A stretch of DNA of 64,000 nt from Salinispora tropica CNB-440 (GCF_000016425.1 NC_009380.1:4530144-4594143), one strand, 5' to 3'; counted from the first letter of the stretch, positions 40,820 through 50,559 are shown. Notes: generated by a model from the sequence alone, not told the origin. Made by a program: numbers and translations.

Positions 40820-42936
40820 CAGGTCCGACGCTCCATCGTCACCAGCTTCGGGTCGGATAACTCGGAGTGAACCGCGGTGTCCGGCCCGCTCGCCGACGGC
40901 GGGTTGGGCCTACTCGCCGCGGGTGCGGTCGCCGTCGACTCACTCGCCGCCGGCGGGTTCGGCCCACCGGCCTGGGCACCGAGCAGCTCGGCGACCCGCC
41001 GGGCCACCTCGTCAGCGATCTCGTCGGTCGGACGGGCGGCGTCCAGCACCAGGTAGCGCCTCGGGTCGGCGGCGGCGAGGTCGAGGAACGCGTACCGGAC
41101 CCGTTCGTGGAAGCTGACCGACTCGGCCTCCAGGTGGTCGGAGACCCCGCCTCGGGCAGCCACCCGGGACAGCCCGGTATTCGGATCAATGTCCAGGAGC
41201 ACCACCAGGTCGGGCTTGAGTCCGCCGGTGGCCCAGGACGAGAGCCAGGAGACCTCGTCGACGGGAAGCGTCCGCCCCACACCCTGGTAGGCCAGGGACG
41301 AGTCGACGTAGCGGTCACTCGTCACGACGGCGCCCCGGGCCAACGCCGGCCGCACCACGGTGGCCACGTGGTGGGCCCGGTCGGCGGCGTAGAGCAGCGC
41401 CTCGGCGCGCGGGGAGGGCACCTCGGAGCCCGGCTGGCCGAGCAGCAGGGACCGGATTCGCTCGCCGACTCCGGTGGCCCCGGGCTCGCGGGTGACCACC
41501 ACGTCCCGCCCCTGGTCCCGCAGCCGTGCGGCGAGCAGGGCGAGCTGGGTGGACTTGCCGGCTCCCTCACCCCCCTCGAAGACCACGAAGAGCCCGGCGG
41601 AGGAGAACGGCTCGGTTGGCGTCAGTGGCCGCCCGCGTACCGAACCCCACAGGTCGGCCAGGACGGGAACGCCCTTCTTGTCGTCCATCTGCCTGAACGC
41701 GCTAACTCCGGCGAAGATGCCTGCCAGTCCCGCGGCGAGCAGCAGCAGCCGGGTCGACGAGATCGAGATCCCCAGGTTGACGACCTCGAAGCGTCGGGAG
41801 CCACCAACCCCGGCGAGTAGGCTGCTCAACGCGATGGCCAGGATCAGCACCAGCCGGGTACCGATCTGCACCACCGCGAAGACCCGTCCCCGCACCTCGT
41901 CGGCGATCTCGCCGCCGAGCAGCGTGGTGCCGGCGAGGAAGGCCATGCCGGCGCCCGCGCCGACCAGGACCGCGCCCACCATCGCCATGGAGAGGTGGAT
42001 GGCGAAGGCCAGGGTCATCACCGCCGCGCTGGCCAGCACGATGCTCATACCGAACCAGCGCCGCCGGGACATCTCCTTGACGATCATCGGGCCGAGCCCG
42101 ATGCCGATCGACAGGCCGATGAAGATGGCCCCGAAAAGCAGGTAGAAGGCGGCGTCACCGGCACCGAGCGAGTTGGCGAAGAAGCGGGCCGTGCCGATCA
42201 CGATGCCACCGCCGGCGAAGGCGCCGAAGATGCCCAGCACCAAACCCCGGACCAGCGGGGTCTGGCCGATGAACCGCCAGCCGTCCTTGAACTGGCGCAG
42301 CATGCTCTGCTCGGTCTGCCCCCGCTGGGCGGCGGGACCCTGGCTGATCTCCCGGATGCCGAACGCGACCACCACGGCGGTGGCCAGCCGGGAGAGTGCG
42401 TTGAACCAGAGCGCGAGCTGGGCCGGCTCGGCCCAGTCCGGGGCGGCCCCACCGGTGGCTGCCCGGACCACGCCGTCCAACGCGGCGAGGACGGTCGCCG
42501 CGACGACCGGGGTGAGGCCGTACGTGGTGATCAGCGTGAGCTGGTTGGCCGCTTCGAGCCGGGCCCGAGGGATCAGGTTCGGGACCGCGGCCTCCTTGGC
42601 CGGAATCCAGAGCAGGGTGATCGACTCGATCAGGAACGTGGCGATCGTGGCCCACCCGACCACCACCGCGCCGCTCGCGCCCAGGACGGCGACCAGCGGG
42701 ATCGAGGCGAACAGCAGGAACCGCAGCACGTCGCAGATGACCATCGTCCAACGGCGGTCGAACCGGTCGGCGAAGACGCCGGCGATCGGCCCGAGGACCA
42801 GAGCCGGCAGCAGCCGGATCGCGATGACCGTGCCGAACGCCGCCCCCTTGGCGGTGCTCCCCTCCACCTGGGAGGCGGCGAAGACAGAGGTGGCGAGGAG
42901 GCCGAACCAGTCACCGAACGAGGCGGCACCGAGCAC
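40819..42936 (-). CDS. tmk: MFS-domain / thymidylate kinase fusion protein
   Basis: The 705 visible residues from a GTG at 42936 comprise an MFS-like domain with about ten to twelve membrane segments (1-410) and a thymidylate kinase (about 448-655). The kinase has the P-loop GGEGAGKST (455-463) and TSDRYVDSSLAYQGVGR. It phosphorylates dTMP to dTDP; the role of the membrane part is unknown. Such fusions occur in actinobacteria. The coding match continues upstream of the GTG (IRSVLRIRPFRRLWLV) to about 43104, where a good ribosome site precedes ATC rather than ATG, so the true start is uncertain. Confidence 0.88.
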   Translation of the reverse strand: MLGAASFGDWFGLLATSVFAASQVEGSTAKGAAFGTVIAIRLLPALVLGPIAGVFADRFDRRWTMVICDVLRFLLFASIPLVAVLGASGAVVVGWATIATFLIESITLLWIPAKEAAVPNLIPRARLEAANQLTLITTYGLTPVVAATVLAALDGVVRAATGGAAPDWAEPAQLALWFNALSRLATAVVVAFGIREISQGPAAQRGQTEQSMLRQFKDGWRFIGQTPLVRGLVLGIFGAFAGGGIVIGTARFFANSLGAGDAAFYLLFGAIFIGLSIGIGLGPMIVKEMSRRRWFGMSIVLASAAVMTLAFAIHLSMAMVGAVLVGAGAGMAFLAGTTLLGGEIADEVRGRVFAVVQIGTRLVLILAIALSSLLAGVGGSRRFEVVNLGISISSTRLLLLAAGLAGIFAGVSAFRQMDDKKGVPVLADLWGSVRGRPLTPTEPFSSAGLFVVFEGGEGAGKSTQLALLAARLRDQGRDVVVTREPGATGVGERIRSLLLGQPGSEVPSPRAEALLYAADRAHHVATVVRPALARGAVVTSDRYVDSSLAYQGVGRTLPVDEVSWLSSWATGGLKPDLVVLLDIDPNTGLSRVAARGGVSDHLEAESVSFHERVRYAFLDLAAADPRRYLVLDAARPTDEIADEVARRVAELLGAQAGGPNPPAASESTATAPAASRPNPPSASGPDTAVHSELSDPKLVTMERRT

Positions 42937-43291
42937 GAGCCAGAGTCGCCGGAACGGGCGGATGCGCAGGACCGAGCGGATCGCGGCGTAGCCCGAGTGG
43001 TCGGGCTGGCTGGTCGGCGCCGCGGTCCCGGACGGGCCCGCCGGGCCGGACTGGGCTGCGGGCGGCGAACCGTTGGCCGATTCACCGTTCTGCTGGCTTT
43101 CGATGGCCGTACCTCCACGTGGCGACCCATTACTGAGCGGTCTCGGTGCAACACTCTAGCCCCGGCCGGACGGCCGGTTGCCAGGACATTCCCCTGCTCG
43201 CCGAGCCTAGGCGGGGGTGTCCACCCACCCGCAGCCCGCCCGAAGGCGAGAGTGCTTGGGCATCGCCCCCGGCACCGCTAGCGTGCACCAC

Positions 43292-44500
43292 GTGGCCACC
43301 GACAGCGCGAATCTGCGCGCCCGACTCGACCGCGCGACCGCCCACCTCGACCCGCCGTACGCCGTGGTTGATCTCCGGGCGTTCGACGCCAACGCCGCCG
43401 CCCTCGCCGAGCGCGCCCGGGGTAAGCCGATCCGCCTGGCGAGCAAGTCGGTACGCTGCCGGACGCTGATCTCCCGGGCCCTGGCCGCCCCCGGCTGGGC
43501 CGGTGTGCTGGCGTTCACCCTGGCCGAGGCGCTCTGGCTGGTCCGCTGCGGGGTCACCGACGACGCGGTGGTGGCGTACCCCTCGACCGACCGGGCCGCG
43601 CTCGCCGAACTAGCCGGTGATCCGACGCTCGCCGCCGCGGTGACCCTGATGATCGATGATCCCGCTCAGCTTGATCTGGTGGACGCCGTCCGCGCCCCAG
43701 GCCACCGGCCCGAGCTGCGGGTCTGCCTTGACCTGGACGCCTCCTGGCGACCGCTGGGCGGGCGGCTGCACCTCGGGGTACGCCGCTCGCCAGTGCATGA
43801 TCCACGGGCGGCCGGCGCCCTCGCCGCCACCGTCGCCGCCCGCTCCGGGTTCCGGCTGGTCGGACTCATGGCGTACGAGGCGCAGATCGCCGGAATGGGC
43901 GACGCGCCGCCGGGACGGGCACTGCTCGGCGCGGCGATCCGACTGGTTCAACGCGGGTCGTACCGGGAGCTGCTGGCCCGCCGGAGCGCGGCGGTGGCGG
44001 CGGTCCGCGAGCACGCCGAACTGGAGTTCGTCAACGGTGGCGGCACCGGCAGCCTGGCCGCCACCAGCGCCGACCCCGCGGTCACCGAGGTGGCCGCCGG
44101 GTCCGGACTGTACGGACCGACGCTCTTCGACACCTACCGGGCCTGGCGCCCGACTCCCGCCGCGTTCTTCGCCTGCGCGGTGGCCCGCCGGCCGGCACCC
44201 GGCTACGCCACCGTGCTCGGCGGCGGCTGGATCGCCTCCGGGCCGGCCGAACGCAGTCGCCTCCCCCGCCCGGTCCTCCCGGCCGACCTCCGGTTGGTCG
44301 GGGCGGAGGGCGCCGGCGAGGTGCAGACTCCGCTGACCGGCCGGGCCACCGACACACTTCAGATCGGCGACCGGGTCTGGTTCCGGCACGCCAAGGCCGG
44401 GGAGCTCGCCGAGCACGTCAACGAGCTCCACCTGGTGGAGGCGGAGACCGTCGGGACGGCCGCCGCCACCTACCGCGGTGAGGGGTGGGCGTTCCTCTGA
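43292..44500 (+). CDS. PLP-dependent alanine racemase-like amino acid deaminase/aldolase
   Basis: This 402-residue protein starts MATDSANLRARLDRATAHLD. It has DPPYAVVDLRAFDANAAALA, the PLP-lysine loop PIRLASKSVRC and FVNGGGTGSLAATS at the phosphate-binding site. This matches the alanine-racemase-fold D-threonine aldolase/amino acid deaminase group. The GTG at 43292 fits the family start; an earlier in-frame GTG at 43217 would add 25 residues. A bidirectional hairpin follows. Neighbouring TetR and lactone-oxidase genes may belong to the same pathway. Confidence 0.8.
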   Translation: MATDSANLRARLDRATAHLDPPYAVVDLRAFDANAAALAERARGKPIRLASKSVRCRTLISRALAAPGWAGVLAFTLAEALWLVRCGVTDDAVVAYPSTDRAALAELAGDPTLAAAVTLMIDDPAQLDLVDAVRAPGHRPELRVCLDLDASWRPLGGRLHLGVRRSPVHDPRAAGALAATVAARSGFRLVGLMAYEAQIAGMGDAPPGRALLGAAIRLVQRGSYRELLARRSAAVAAVREHAELEFVNGGGTGSLAATSADPAVTEVAAGSGLYGPTLFDTYRAWRPTPAAFFACAVARRPAPGYATVLGGGWIASGPAERSRLPRPVLPADLRLVGAEGAGEVQTPLTGRATDTLQIGDRVWFRHAKAGELAEHVNELHLVEAETVGTAAATYRGEGWAFL

Positions 44501-44527
44501 GGGACGCACCACCGACGCCGGGGCCCG

Positions 44528-44561
44528 CCCGCCCGGACCGGTTACGGACGGTCCGGGCGGG
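44528..44561. terminator. Bidirectional terminator
   Basis: CCCGCCCGGACCG (44528-44540) pairs perfectly with 44549-44561 between two convergent genes. Confidence 0.8.
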
Positions 44562-44571
44562 TGGACACCGA

Positions 44572-45243
44572 TCAGGCTGGCTGGGCGACCTCCACCGGCC
44601 GGTCCACGCCCCCCCGAGCGTCAACCTGGCGGTACAGGTACTCCCGGACCAACGCCTTCGCCTCCAAGAGCACCCGGTCGTCGCCCTCCTGCCGCCGGCG
44701 GAACGCCAGCTTGATGAGCGCGTCAGCGCCCTCGACCGCGATCTCGAGATGGAACCGAAGCTCCGGGACGTCGGTGAGTCCGAAGCGTTCGGTGAGGACG
44801 CGGGCCAGCTGATCCGCGATCACCCCGTTGTTGTCCCGCTGCTCATCGAGCAGGTGCAGGTCGACCACGTCGCCGAAGTGCAGGGTACGGAACCCGGGAA
44901 CGGTGCGGTGCATCGTGATGTACTCGTCGATTGCCGCGTCAACCCCATCCCACCAGTGGGTCAGGTCGTCAGAGGCGAACCTCTCGTCGAGCCGCTGGAG
45001 ATAGGACTCCATCGTGCGCAGGGTCAACGCCTGCACGATCGCCCGCTTGTCCGGGAAGAACTGGTAGACCGACCCGATCGCCACCTCGGCGCGCTCGGCG
45101 AGCAGCGTCGTGGTCAGCCCCTCGTACCCCACCTCGTCGACGAGCTCCGCACAGGCGTCCAGCATTCGCTGGACCCGAGCGACACTTCGACCCTGCACCG
45201 GTACGCGGCGCAGCGGCCCGGTCGTGGCGGCTGGTGTAGACAC
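44572..45243 (-). CDS. TetR-family transcriptional regulator
   Basis: This 223-residue protein has the TetR helix-turn-helix at about 30-75: ACAELVDEVGYEGLTTTLLA followed by ERAEVAIGSVYQFFPDKRAI. The C-terminal domain has DLTHWWDGVDAAIDEYITMH. GTG at 45243 follows a G-rich ribosome site. It is divergent from the lactone oxidase, and the shared intergenic space holds two good palindromes. It probably represses itself and the oxidase; the ligand is unknown. Confidence 0.87.
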   Translation of the reverse strand: MSTPAATTGPLRRVPVQGRSVARVQRMLDACAELVDEVGYEGLTTTLLAERAEVAIGSVYQFFPDKRAIVQALTLRTMESYLQRLDERFASDDLTHWWDGVDAAIDEYITMHRTVPGFRTLHFGDVVDLHLLDEQRDNNGVIADQLARVLTERFGLTDVPELRFHLEIAVEGADALIKLAFRRRQEGDDRVLLEAKALVREYLYRQVDARGGVDRPVEVAQPA

Positions 45244-45279
45244 TCGCCACCCCCCTTCGACGGATGAACATATCTGCAC

Positions 45280-45295
45280 GTCACGAGTCCGTGAC
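45280..45295. promoter_or_regulatory. Palindrome near the TetR start, operator candidate
   Basis: GTCACG-AGTC-CGTGAC, perfect 6-bp arms with a 4-bp spacer, 37 bp upstream of the TetR start codon. Confidence 0.45.
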
Positions 45296-45350
45296 TACCG
45301 GTACAACGAGCGGAACTCGATTGCGGTATTTACCAGGCACAACGTTCCTG

Positions 45351-45369
45351 ATATGAAGTCACTTCATAT
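45351..45369. promoter_or_regulatory. Palindrome before the lactone oxidase, operator candidate
   Basis: ATATGAAGT-C-ACTTCATAT is a perfect 9-bp inverted repeat about one nucleotide around its centre, ending 18 bp before the oxidase ATG. Confidence 0.7.
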
Positions 45370-45387
45370 TCATGTCGAGGAGCGTCC

Positions 45388-46701
45388 ATGGTCGCTACCG
45401 CAGGCTCCGTAAACGCCTGGTCCAACTGGGCCGGTAATCAACGTGGCACCGCCACCAGCGTGCTGCGCCCCACATCGAACGCCGAGATCGCGGAAGCGGT
45501 ACGGGCCGCCGTCGCAGGCGGAGAGCGTATCCGCCCGGTCGGCAGCGGCCACTCCTTCACCCCCGTCGCCCGGACCGACGGTCATCGGATGGAGCTGACG
45601 GGCCTGCCCCACGAGGCGCGGGTCGACCTCGATCGCCGGCTGGTCACGGTACCCGCCGGCACCACGCTTCGCACCCTCAACCGGCTGCTCGCCGGACACG
45701 GACTGGCCCTGCCCAACCTCGGTGACATCGACGCGCAGACCGTAGCCGGCGCGATCTCGACGGGCACTCACGGCACCGGCGCCCGATACGGCTGCCTGTC
45801 CACCTTCGTCACCGCGCTCACCCTGGTCACCGGCGTCGGCGAGGTGCTGCACTGCTCCGCCGACGAAAACCCGGATGTCTTCGCCGCCGCCCGGGTCTCG
45901 CTCGGCGCACTCGGCGTCCTGGTCGACGTCACCCTGAGCTGTGTGGACGCGTTCGTGTTGCACGCCCACGAGCGGCCCGCGCCGCTGGCCGGAGTGCTGG
46001 CCGAGTTGCCCGAGCTGGTAGAGCGACACGACCACGTCGAGTTCTACTGGTTCCCATACACCGATCGTGTCCAGGTCAAAAGCAACGACCGGGTACCCGT
46101 CAACGACCGTCCGCTGCCGGGCTGGCACCGCTGGCTCAACGACGAATTCCTGTCCAACACGCTTCTCGCCGGAGCCTGCCGGCTCGGCCGAGCCGTACCG
46201 GCACTCGCCCCTGGCATCAGCTCCGTCGCCGCGCGGGTGCTCACCGAACGCCGCTACACCGGCCCCTCCGACGCGGTCTTCTGTAGCCCCCGTCGGGTCC
46301 GCTTCGTCGAGATGGAGTACGCGCTGCCCCGCGAGGCCCTCGCCCCGGCCCTGGCCGACCTTCGCCGCATCGTGGACCGACTGCCGGTCAAGGTCCTCTT
46401 CCCGGCCGAGATCCGGTTCAGCGCCGCCGACGATGTCTGGCTCTCACACGGCTACGGCCGGGACTCCGCGTACCTCGCCGTCCACCAGTACGTGGGGATG
46501 CCGTACGAGCCGTACTTCCGTGCCGTCGAAGAGCTGGCCGAAGGGCTTGGCGGCCGGCCGCACTGGGGCAAACTACACTGGCGCGATGCGGCCTCCCTGG
46601 CCCCCGCCTATCCCCGGTGGGACAGCTTCCAGGCCGTCCGCGACCGGCTCGACCCGCACCGGGTGTTCGCCAGCGAGCACCTGTCCCGCATCCTCGACTG
46701 A
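45388..46701 (+). CDS. FAD-linked sugar-1,4-lactone oxidase
   Basis: This 437-residue protein has a PCMH-type FAD-binding domain with RIRPVGSGHSFTPVARTDG and TVAGAISTGTHGTGARYGCL. The C-terminal ALO domain has AVHQYVGMPYEPYFRAVEEL and HWGKLHW. Members oxidise D-arabinono- or L-gulono-1,4-lactone or related aldonolactones/alditols. There is no signal peptide. GAGGAG precedes the ATG at 45388 and a strong palindrome lies over the promoter region. The nearby PLP enzyme may act in a linked pathway, but the gap between them is not operonic. Confidence 0.87.
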   Translation: MVATAGSVNAWSNWAGNQRGTATSVLRPTSNAEIAEAVRAAVAGGERIRPVGSGHSFTPVARTDGHRMELTGLPHEARVDLDRRLVTVPAGTTLRTLNRLLAGHGLALPNLGDIDAQTVAGAISTGTHGTGARYGCLSTFVTALTLVTGVGEVLHCSADENPDVFAAARVSLGALGVLVDVTLSCVDAFVLHAHERPAPLAGVLAELPELVERHDHVEFYWFPYTDRVQVKSNDRVPVNDRPLPGWHRWLNDEFLSNTLLAGACRLGRAVPALAPGISSVAARVLTERRYTGPSDAVFCSPRRVRFVEMEYALPREALAPALADLRRIVDRLPVKVLFPAEIRFSAADDVWLSHGYGRDSAYLAVHQYVGMPYEPYFRAVEELAEGLGGRPHWGKLHWRDAASLAPAYPRWDSFQAVRDRLDPHRVFASEHLSRILD

Positions 46702-46720
46702 CCGTACAGCGGTGCGTGCG

Positions 46721-49552
46721 TCACTCGGCCGCGCTGCCCGCCCGCTTCGGCTTCGCCTGCTTGGCCGCGGTGCTGTTCACCGTCGCGGTCTTCTTCGCTG
46801 ACTTGGTCGCCGCGGCGGTCTTCTTCGTCGCTGCCGCCTTCTTCGTCGCCTTCTTGGCCGGCGTCGCCTTCTTGGCCGGCGCGGCCTTCTTGGCCGCCTT
46901 CTTCCGCGGCGCCGGGCCCTTCGCCCGCTTCTCGGCCAGCATCTCCGACGCCTGCTCCAGGCTCAGTGCCTCCGGCGTCTGACCACGCCGCAACGACGCG
47001 TTGGTCTCCCCGTCGGTCACGTACGGCCCGAACCGGCCGTCCTTGATGACCAGCGGCTTCTCGGTCAACGGGTCGGCGCCCAACTCCCGCAGCGGAGGCG
47101 CGGGGGCCCGACGCTGCCGGGTCTTCGGAGCGGCCAGCAGAGCCAACGCCTCGTCCAGCGTGACCGTGAACATCTTCTCTTCGGACTCCAGCGACCGGAA
47201 CTCCTCGCCCCGCTTGACGTACGGGCCGTAGCGGCCGTTGTTGGCGAAGACCTCGTTGCCCTCCGGGTCAGTACCGACCAGCCGAGGCAGGCTCAACAGC
47301 CGCAGTGCCTCGTCGAGGGTGAGGGCGTCCGGCGACTGGGAGCGCAGCAGGGACGACTTACGCTCCCCACTGGCCACGTAGGGGCCGAACCGGCCCGACT
47401 TGAGCAGAATCGGCTCCCCGGTGGCCGGGTCCTCCCCGAGCTTGCGCTCGCCACCGCCACCGAGGAACAGCTCGTGCACCTTCTCCGGGGTCAGCTCATC
47501 CGGGGCCAGCCCCTCCGGAATCGGAGCCCGGTCGCCCTGGCCGCCGCCCTCCTCACCGTCGGCGGCGGCCGCCTCGCCGGGCAACTCCCGCTGTAGGTAC
47601 GGCCCGTAGCGGCCCACCCGGACGACGACTGGCCGCCCCTCGTCGTCGCTGAAGAGCGGAATCGAGTTGACGCTCCGCGCGTCGATCTCACTCAGATTCT
47701 CCGTGACCAGCTTCTTCAGCCCACCGGAGCGGGCAATGTCCTGGTCACCGGCGCCGTTGGTGATGCCGAAGTAGAACGCGGTCAGGAAGTCCACCGCCGC
47801 GTGGTCGCCACCGGCGATCTCGTCCAGCTCGTTCTCCATGCTGGCGGTGAAGCCGTAGTCGATCAGGCGCGGGTAGTGCCGCTCCATCAGCCCGACCACG
47901 GCGAAGGCCAGGAACGACGGGATCATCGCCTGGCCACGCTTGGCGACATACCCCCGGTCCTGGATGGTCTGCATAATCGACGCATAGGTGGAGGGGCGGC
48001 CGATACCCAGCTCCTCCAGCGCCTTGACCAGGGACGCCTCGGTGTAACGGGCGGGCGGCTGGGTGTGGTGCCCCTGCGCGGCGAGCTGCTCGCCGGTCAG
48101 CGGCTGGTCCTTCACCAGATGTGGCAGACGCCGCTCGGCATCCTCCGCCTCGGCGTTCTCGTCGTCGCTGGACTCCACGTAGGCACGGAGGAAACCCGGG
48201 TCGGTGATGGTCTTACCGGTGGCGCCGAAGTCCGCCTCCTCACCGGCGGCCGTGACGGCACGAATCCGCACCGAAACGCTGGAGCCCACAGCATCGGTCA
48301 TCTGGGAGGCGATGGTGCGCCGCCAGATCAGTTCGTAAAGCTTGTACTCCTCAACCGACAGCTCGTTGCGCAGCTCACCAGGGGTACGGAAGGTGTCGCC
48401 CGCGGGGCGGATCGCCTCATGCGCCTCCTGCGCGTTCTTCACCTTGCCGGTGTAGCGACGCGGCTCCGGTGGAACGCTACGTTCCCCGTACAGCTCGACG
48501 ATCTGCCGGCGAGCCGCCGCGATGGCGGTCTCCGACAGGTTCACCGAGTCGGTACGCATATAGGTGATGTAGCCGTTCTCGTAGAGCCGCTGCGCGGTCC
48601 GCATCGTCTGCTGGGAGGAGAAGCGCAGCTTGCGGGCCGACTCCTGTTGCAGCGTCGAGGTGATGAACGGCGCGTACGGACGGCGACGGTACGGCTTCTC
48701 CTCGACCCGGGTGACGGTGAACGGCCGATCCGCCAGCCGGGCGGCCAGCCCCCGGGCCCCGCCCTCGTCGAGGTGCACCACGCCGGCACCGGGACGGACC
48801 CGCCCGGTGGTCGGCTCGAAGTCCTTGCCGGTGGCGATCCGGTCACCGTTGAGCGCGACCAGGGTGGCGTTGAAGGTACGGGGGCCCTCGCCGGGCTGTT
48901 CGCCGGCGAGCGTGGCGAGGATGTCCCAGTACTCGGCGGTGCGGAACGCCATCCGCTGCCGCTCCCGCTCGACCACGATGCGGGTCGCCACCGACTGCAC
49001 CCGGCCCGCCGAGAGCTTCGGCATGACCTTCTTCCACAGCACCGGGGACACCTCGTAGCCGTACAACCGGTCGAGGATGCGGCGGGCCTCCTGGGCATCG
49101 ACCAGATCGCGGTCGATCTCGCGCGGGTTCGCCACCGCGGCCTGGATCGCCGGCTTGGTGATCTCGTGGAAGACCATCCGCTTGACCGGAACCTTCGGCT
49201 TGAGCGTCTCCACCAGGTGCCAGGCGATCGCCTCGCCCTCCCGGTCCTCATCCGTGGCCAGGAGGATCTCGTCAACCTCCCGGGCCAGCTTGGTCAACTT
49301 GCTGATCTGCTGCCGGCGGTCCGACGAGACGACGTAGAGGGCGTGGAAGCCGTTGTCGACATCGACGCCGAGCCGGGCCCACGCCTCGCCCTTGTACTTC
49401 GCCGGCACATCGGCGGCATTGCGCGGCAGGTCGCGGACGTGCCCGAAACTGGCCTCCACGACGTACCCCGGGCCGAGGTAGCCCGAGATCGTCTTGGCCT
49501 TCGCCGGGGACTCGACGATGACCAGACGGGTGGTTCCAGTATTGCTCGGCAC
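46721..49552 (-). CDS. topA: DNA topoisomerase I (type IA)
   Basis: This 943-residue enzyme starts with TTRLVIVESPAKAKTISGYL (Toprim) and has ATDEDREGEAIAWHLVETLK. The active-site Tyr331 lies in ITYMRTDSVNLS. Four C-terminal repeats carry GRYGPYL, GRFGPYV, GRYGPYV and GRFGPYV, and a 70-residue Lys/Ala-rich tail (AKKAAPAKKATPAKK) follows. It relaxes negative supercoils by single-strand passage. The GTG at 49552 follows GGAGAGAG. The basic tail is the typical actinobacterial replacement of zinc fingers. It is convergent with the lactone oxidase. Confidence 0.97.
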   Translation of the reverse strand: MPSNTGTTRLVIVESPAKAKTISGYLGPGYVVEASFGHVRDLPRNAADVPAKYKGEAWARLGVDVDNGFHALYVVSSDRRQQISKLTKLAREVDEILLATDEDREGEAIAWHLVETLKPKVPVKRMVFHEITKPAIQAAVANPREIDRDLVDAQEARRILDRLYGYEVSPVLWKKVMPKLSAGRVQSVATRIVVERERQRMAFRTAEYWDILATLAGEQPGEGPRTFNATLVALNGDRIATGKDFEPTTGRVRPGAGVVHLDEGGARGLAARLADRPFTVTRVEEKPYRRRPYAPFITSTLQQESARKLRFSSQQTMRTAQRLYENGYITYMRTDSVNLSETAIAAARRQIVELYGERSVPPEPRRYTGKVKNAQEAHEAIRPAGDTFRTPGELRNELSVEEYKLYELIWRRTIASQMTDAVGSSVSVRIRAVTAAGEEADFGATGKTITDPGFLRAYVESSDDENAEAEDAERRLPHLVKDQPLTGEQLAAQGHHTQPPARYTEASLVKALEELGIGRPSTYASIMQTIQDRGYVAKRGQAMIPSFLAFAVVGLMERHYPRLIDYGFTASMENELDEIAGGDHAAVDFLTAFYFGITNGAGDQDIARSGGLKKLVTENLSEIDARSVNSIPLFSDDEGRPVVVRVGRYGPYLQRELPGEAAAADGEEGGGQGDRAPIPEGLAPDELTPEKVHELFLGGGGERKLGEDPATGEPILLKSGRFGPYVASGERKSSLLRSQSPDALTLDEALRLLSLPRLVGTDPEGNEVFANNGRYGPYVKRGEEFRSLESEEKMFTVTLDEALALLAAPKTRQRRAPAPPLRELGADPLTEKPLVIKDGRFGPYVTDGETNASLRRGQTPEALSLEQASEMLAEKRAKGPAPRKKAAKKAAPAKKATPAKKATKKAAATKKTAAATKSAKKTATVNSTAAKQAKPKRAGSAAE

Positions 49553-49842
49553 GTCTCTCTCCGACCTCACTCCCGCATCACGACCGCGGTGCCCGGAACG
49601 GGGCGCATTGACCCCGCCGGTGCCCAACAGTCCGGATGTCCAACGTAACGCGTCGTCCGGGATTCCGGTTTCGTGGGCGACAACACCGGAGGGACCCGAC
49701 CCGGCGTCACCGTACACTGCCCGTAGACCCGACCACCGCTTCCCGTGACGAACAGGACCCAACCCACCCGGTCGGGGGCAGGTGTGTCATCGGGAGGCCA
49801 CCGCGCCGCCAACCCGACGCTGCGGCTGCCGAGCGCCGCTGC

Positions 49843-50559
49843 TCAACGGCGGTACGGCCAGGCCGTGTGGGGCACGGTGGGGGGCGGGTCGCCGACCAGT
49901 TCGGCGAAGCGGTTCAGCAGTCGGCGTCCGGTGATCCGGTAGGCCAGGCCGTCCGGGCCCGACTCCGGCACGGCGGGCAACCCCACCGCGGCGAGCGCCG
50001 CCCCCACCGACGCCACCCGCTGGTGGGCGGCCGGCCCGAGGCGGAGCAGGACGTCGGAGTCCATCACTGCACCGGCCGCGACGAGCCACAGGCGCAGCCC
50101 TCGCCCATCCAGGTGGAAGGCGTCGGGCGGATGCTTCGCCGGGCCGTTCAGCCACGCCGCCACCAGCGGCTTCAGCACCCTCGTGTACGCCGTCCGCACG
50201 GTATGCCGTCCACCGCCCGCCGCCGCCCAGCTCGTGGGGAGGTGCCGCGCCTCCAACTCGGCGACCAGCACGTGTACCCGCCAGGCGTCGTCGACAACCA
50301 CGGCCAGACGGGCGGTACCCCCCATTACGGATATATCGGCCGGTCCGGCGAGCAGGCCGGCCACGTCGGCGACGGCGGGTTCGGCGGCCTCGGCGCCGAA
50401 GAAGGTGAGCTGACGACCCGCGTCGTCAGATCGAGCGGCGGCAACACCCCGGCCCACGGCCCGGTTGGTGCCGCCCCGGATGGCGGGCGGGGCCAGCAGC
50501 TCGGGCGCCGGGAAGAGTCCCGGCGCCGGCTCCCCGTCCACCGGCCCGGTCAACGGCAC
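49843..50559 (-). CDS. Hypothetical actinobacterial protein, 238 aa
   Basis: This starts MPLTGPVDGEPAPGLFPAPE. It has an N-terminal Pro/Ala-rich stretch, then RQLTFFGAEAAEPAVADVAG and TARLAVVVDDAWRVHVLVAE. Later it has HTVRTAYTRVLKPLVAAWLN and DAFHLDGRGLRLWLVAAGAV. No catalytic motif, signal or membrane segment is seen. It overlaps the lipoprotein gene upstream by 10 bp, so the two are co-translated. It lies in a conserved position between topA and the pyrophosphatase. Confidence 0.65.
   Translation of the reverse strand: MPLTGPVDGEPAPGLFPAPELLAPPAIRGGTNRAVGRGVAAARSDDAGRQLTFFGAEAAEPAVADVAGLLAGPADISVMGGTARLAVVVDDAWRVHVLVAELEARHLPTSWAAAGGGRHTVRTAYTRVLKPLVAAWLNGPAKHPPDAFHLDGRGLRLWLVAAGAVMDSDVLLRLGPAAHQRVASVGAALAAVGLPAVPESGPDGLAYRITGRRLLNRFAELVGDPPPTVPHTAWPYRR

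Noticed and set aside
39452-43281. Long + strand open frames opposite holB and the MFS-Tmk gene
   Set aside because: They lack ribosome sites and motifs, while the minus-strand genes are certain.
47801-49648. A 615-codon open frame opposite topA
   Set aside because: TopA on the minus strand has all catalytic motifs; the antisense frame is a GC-bias shadow.
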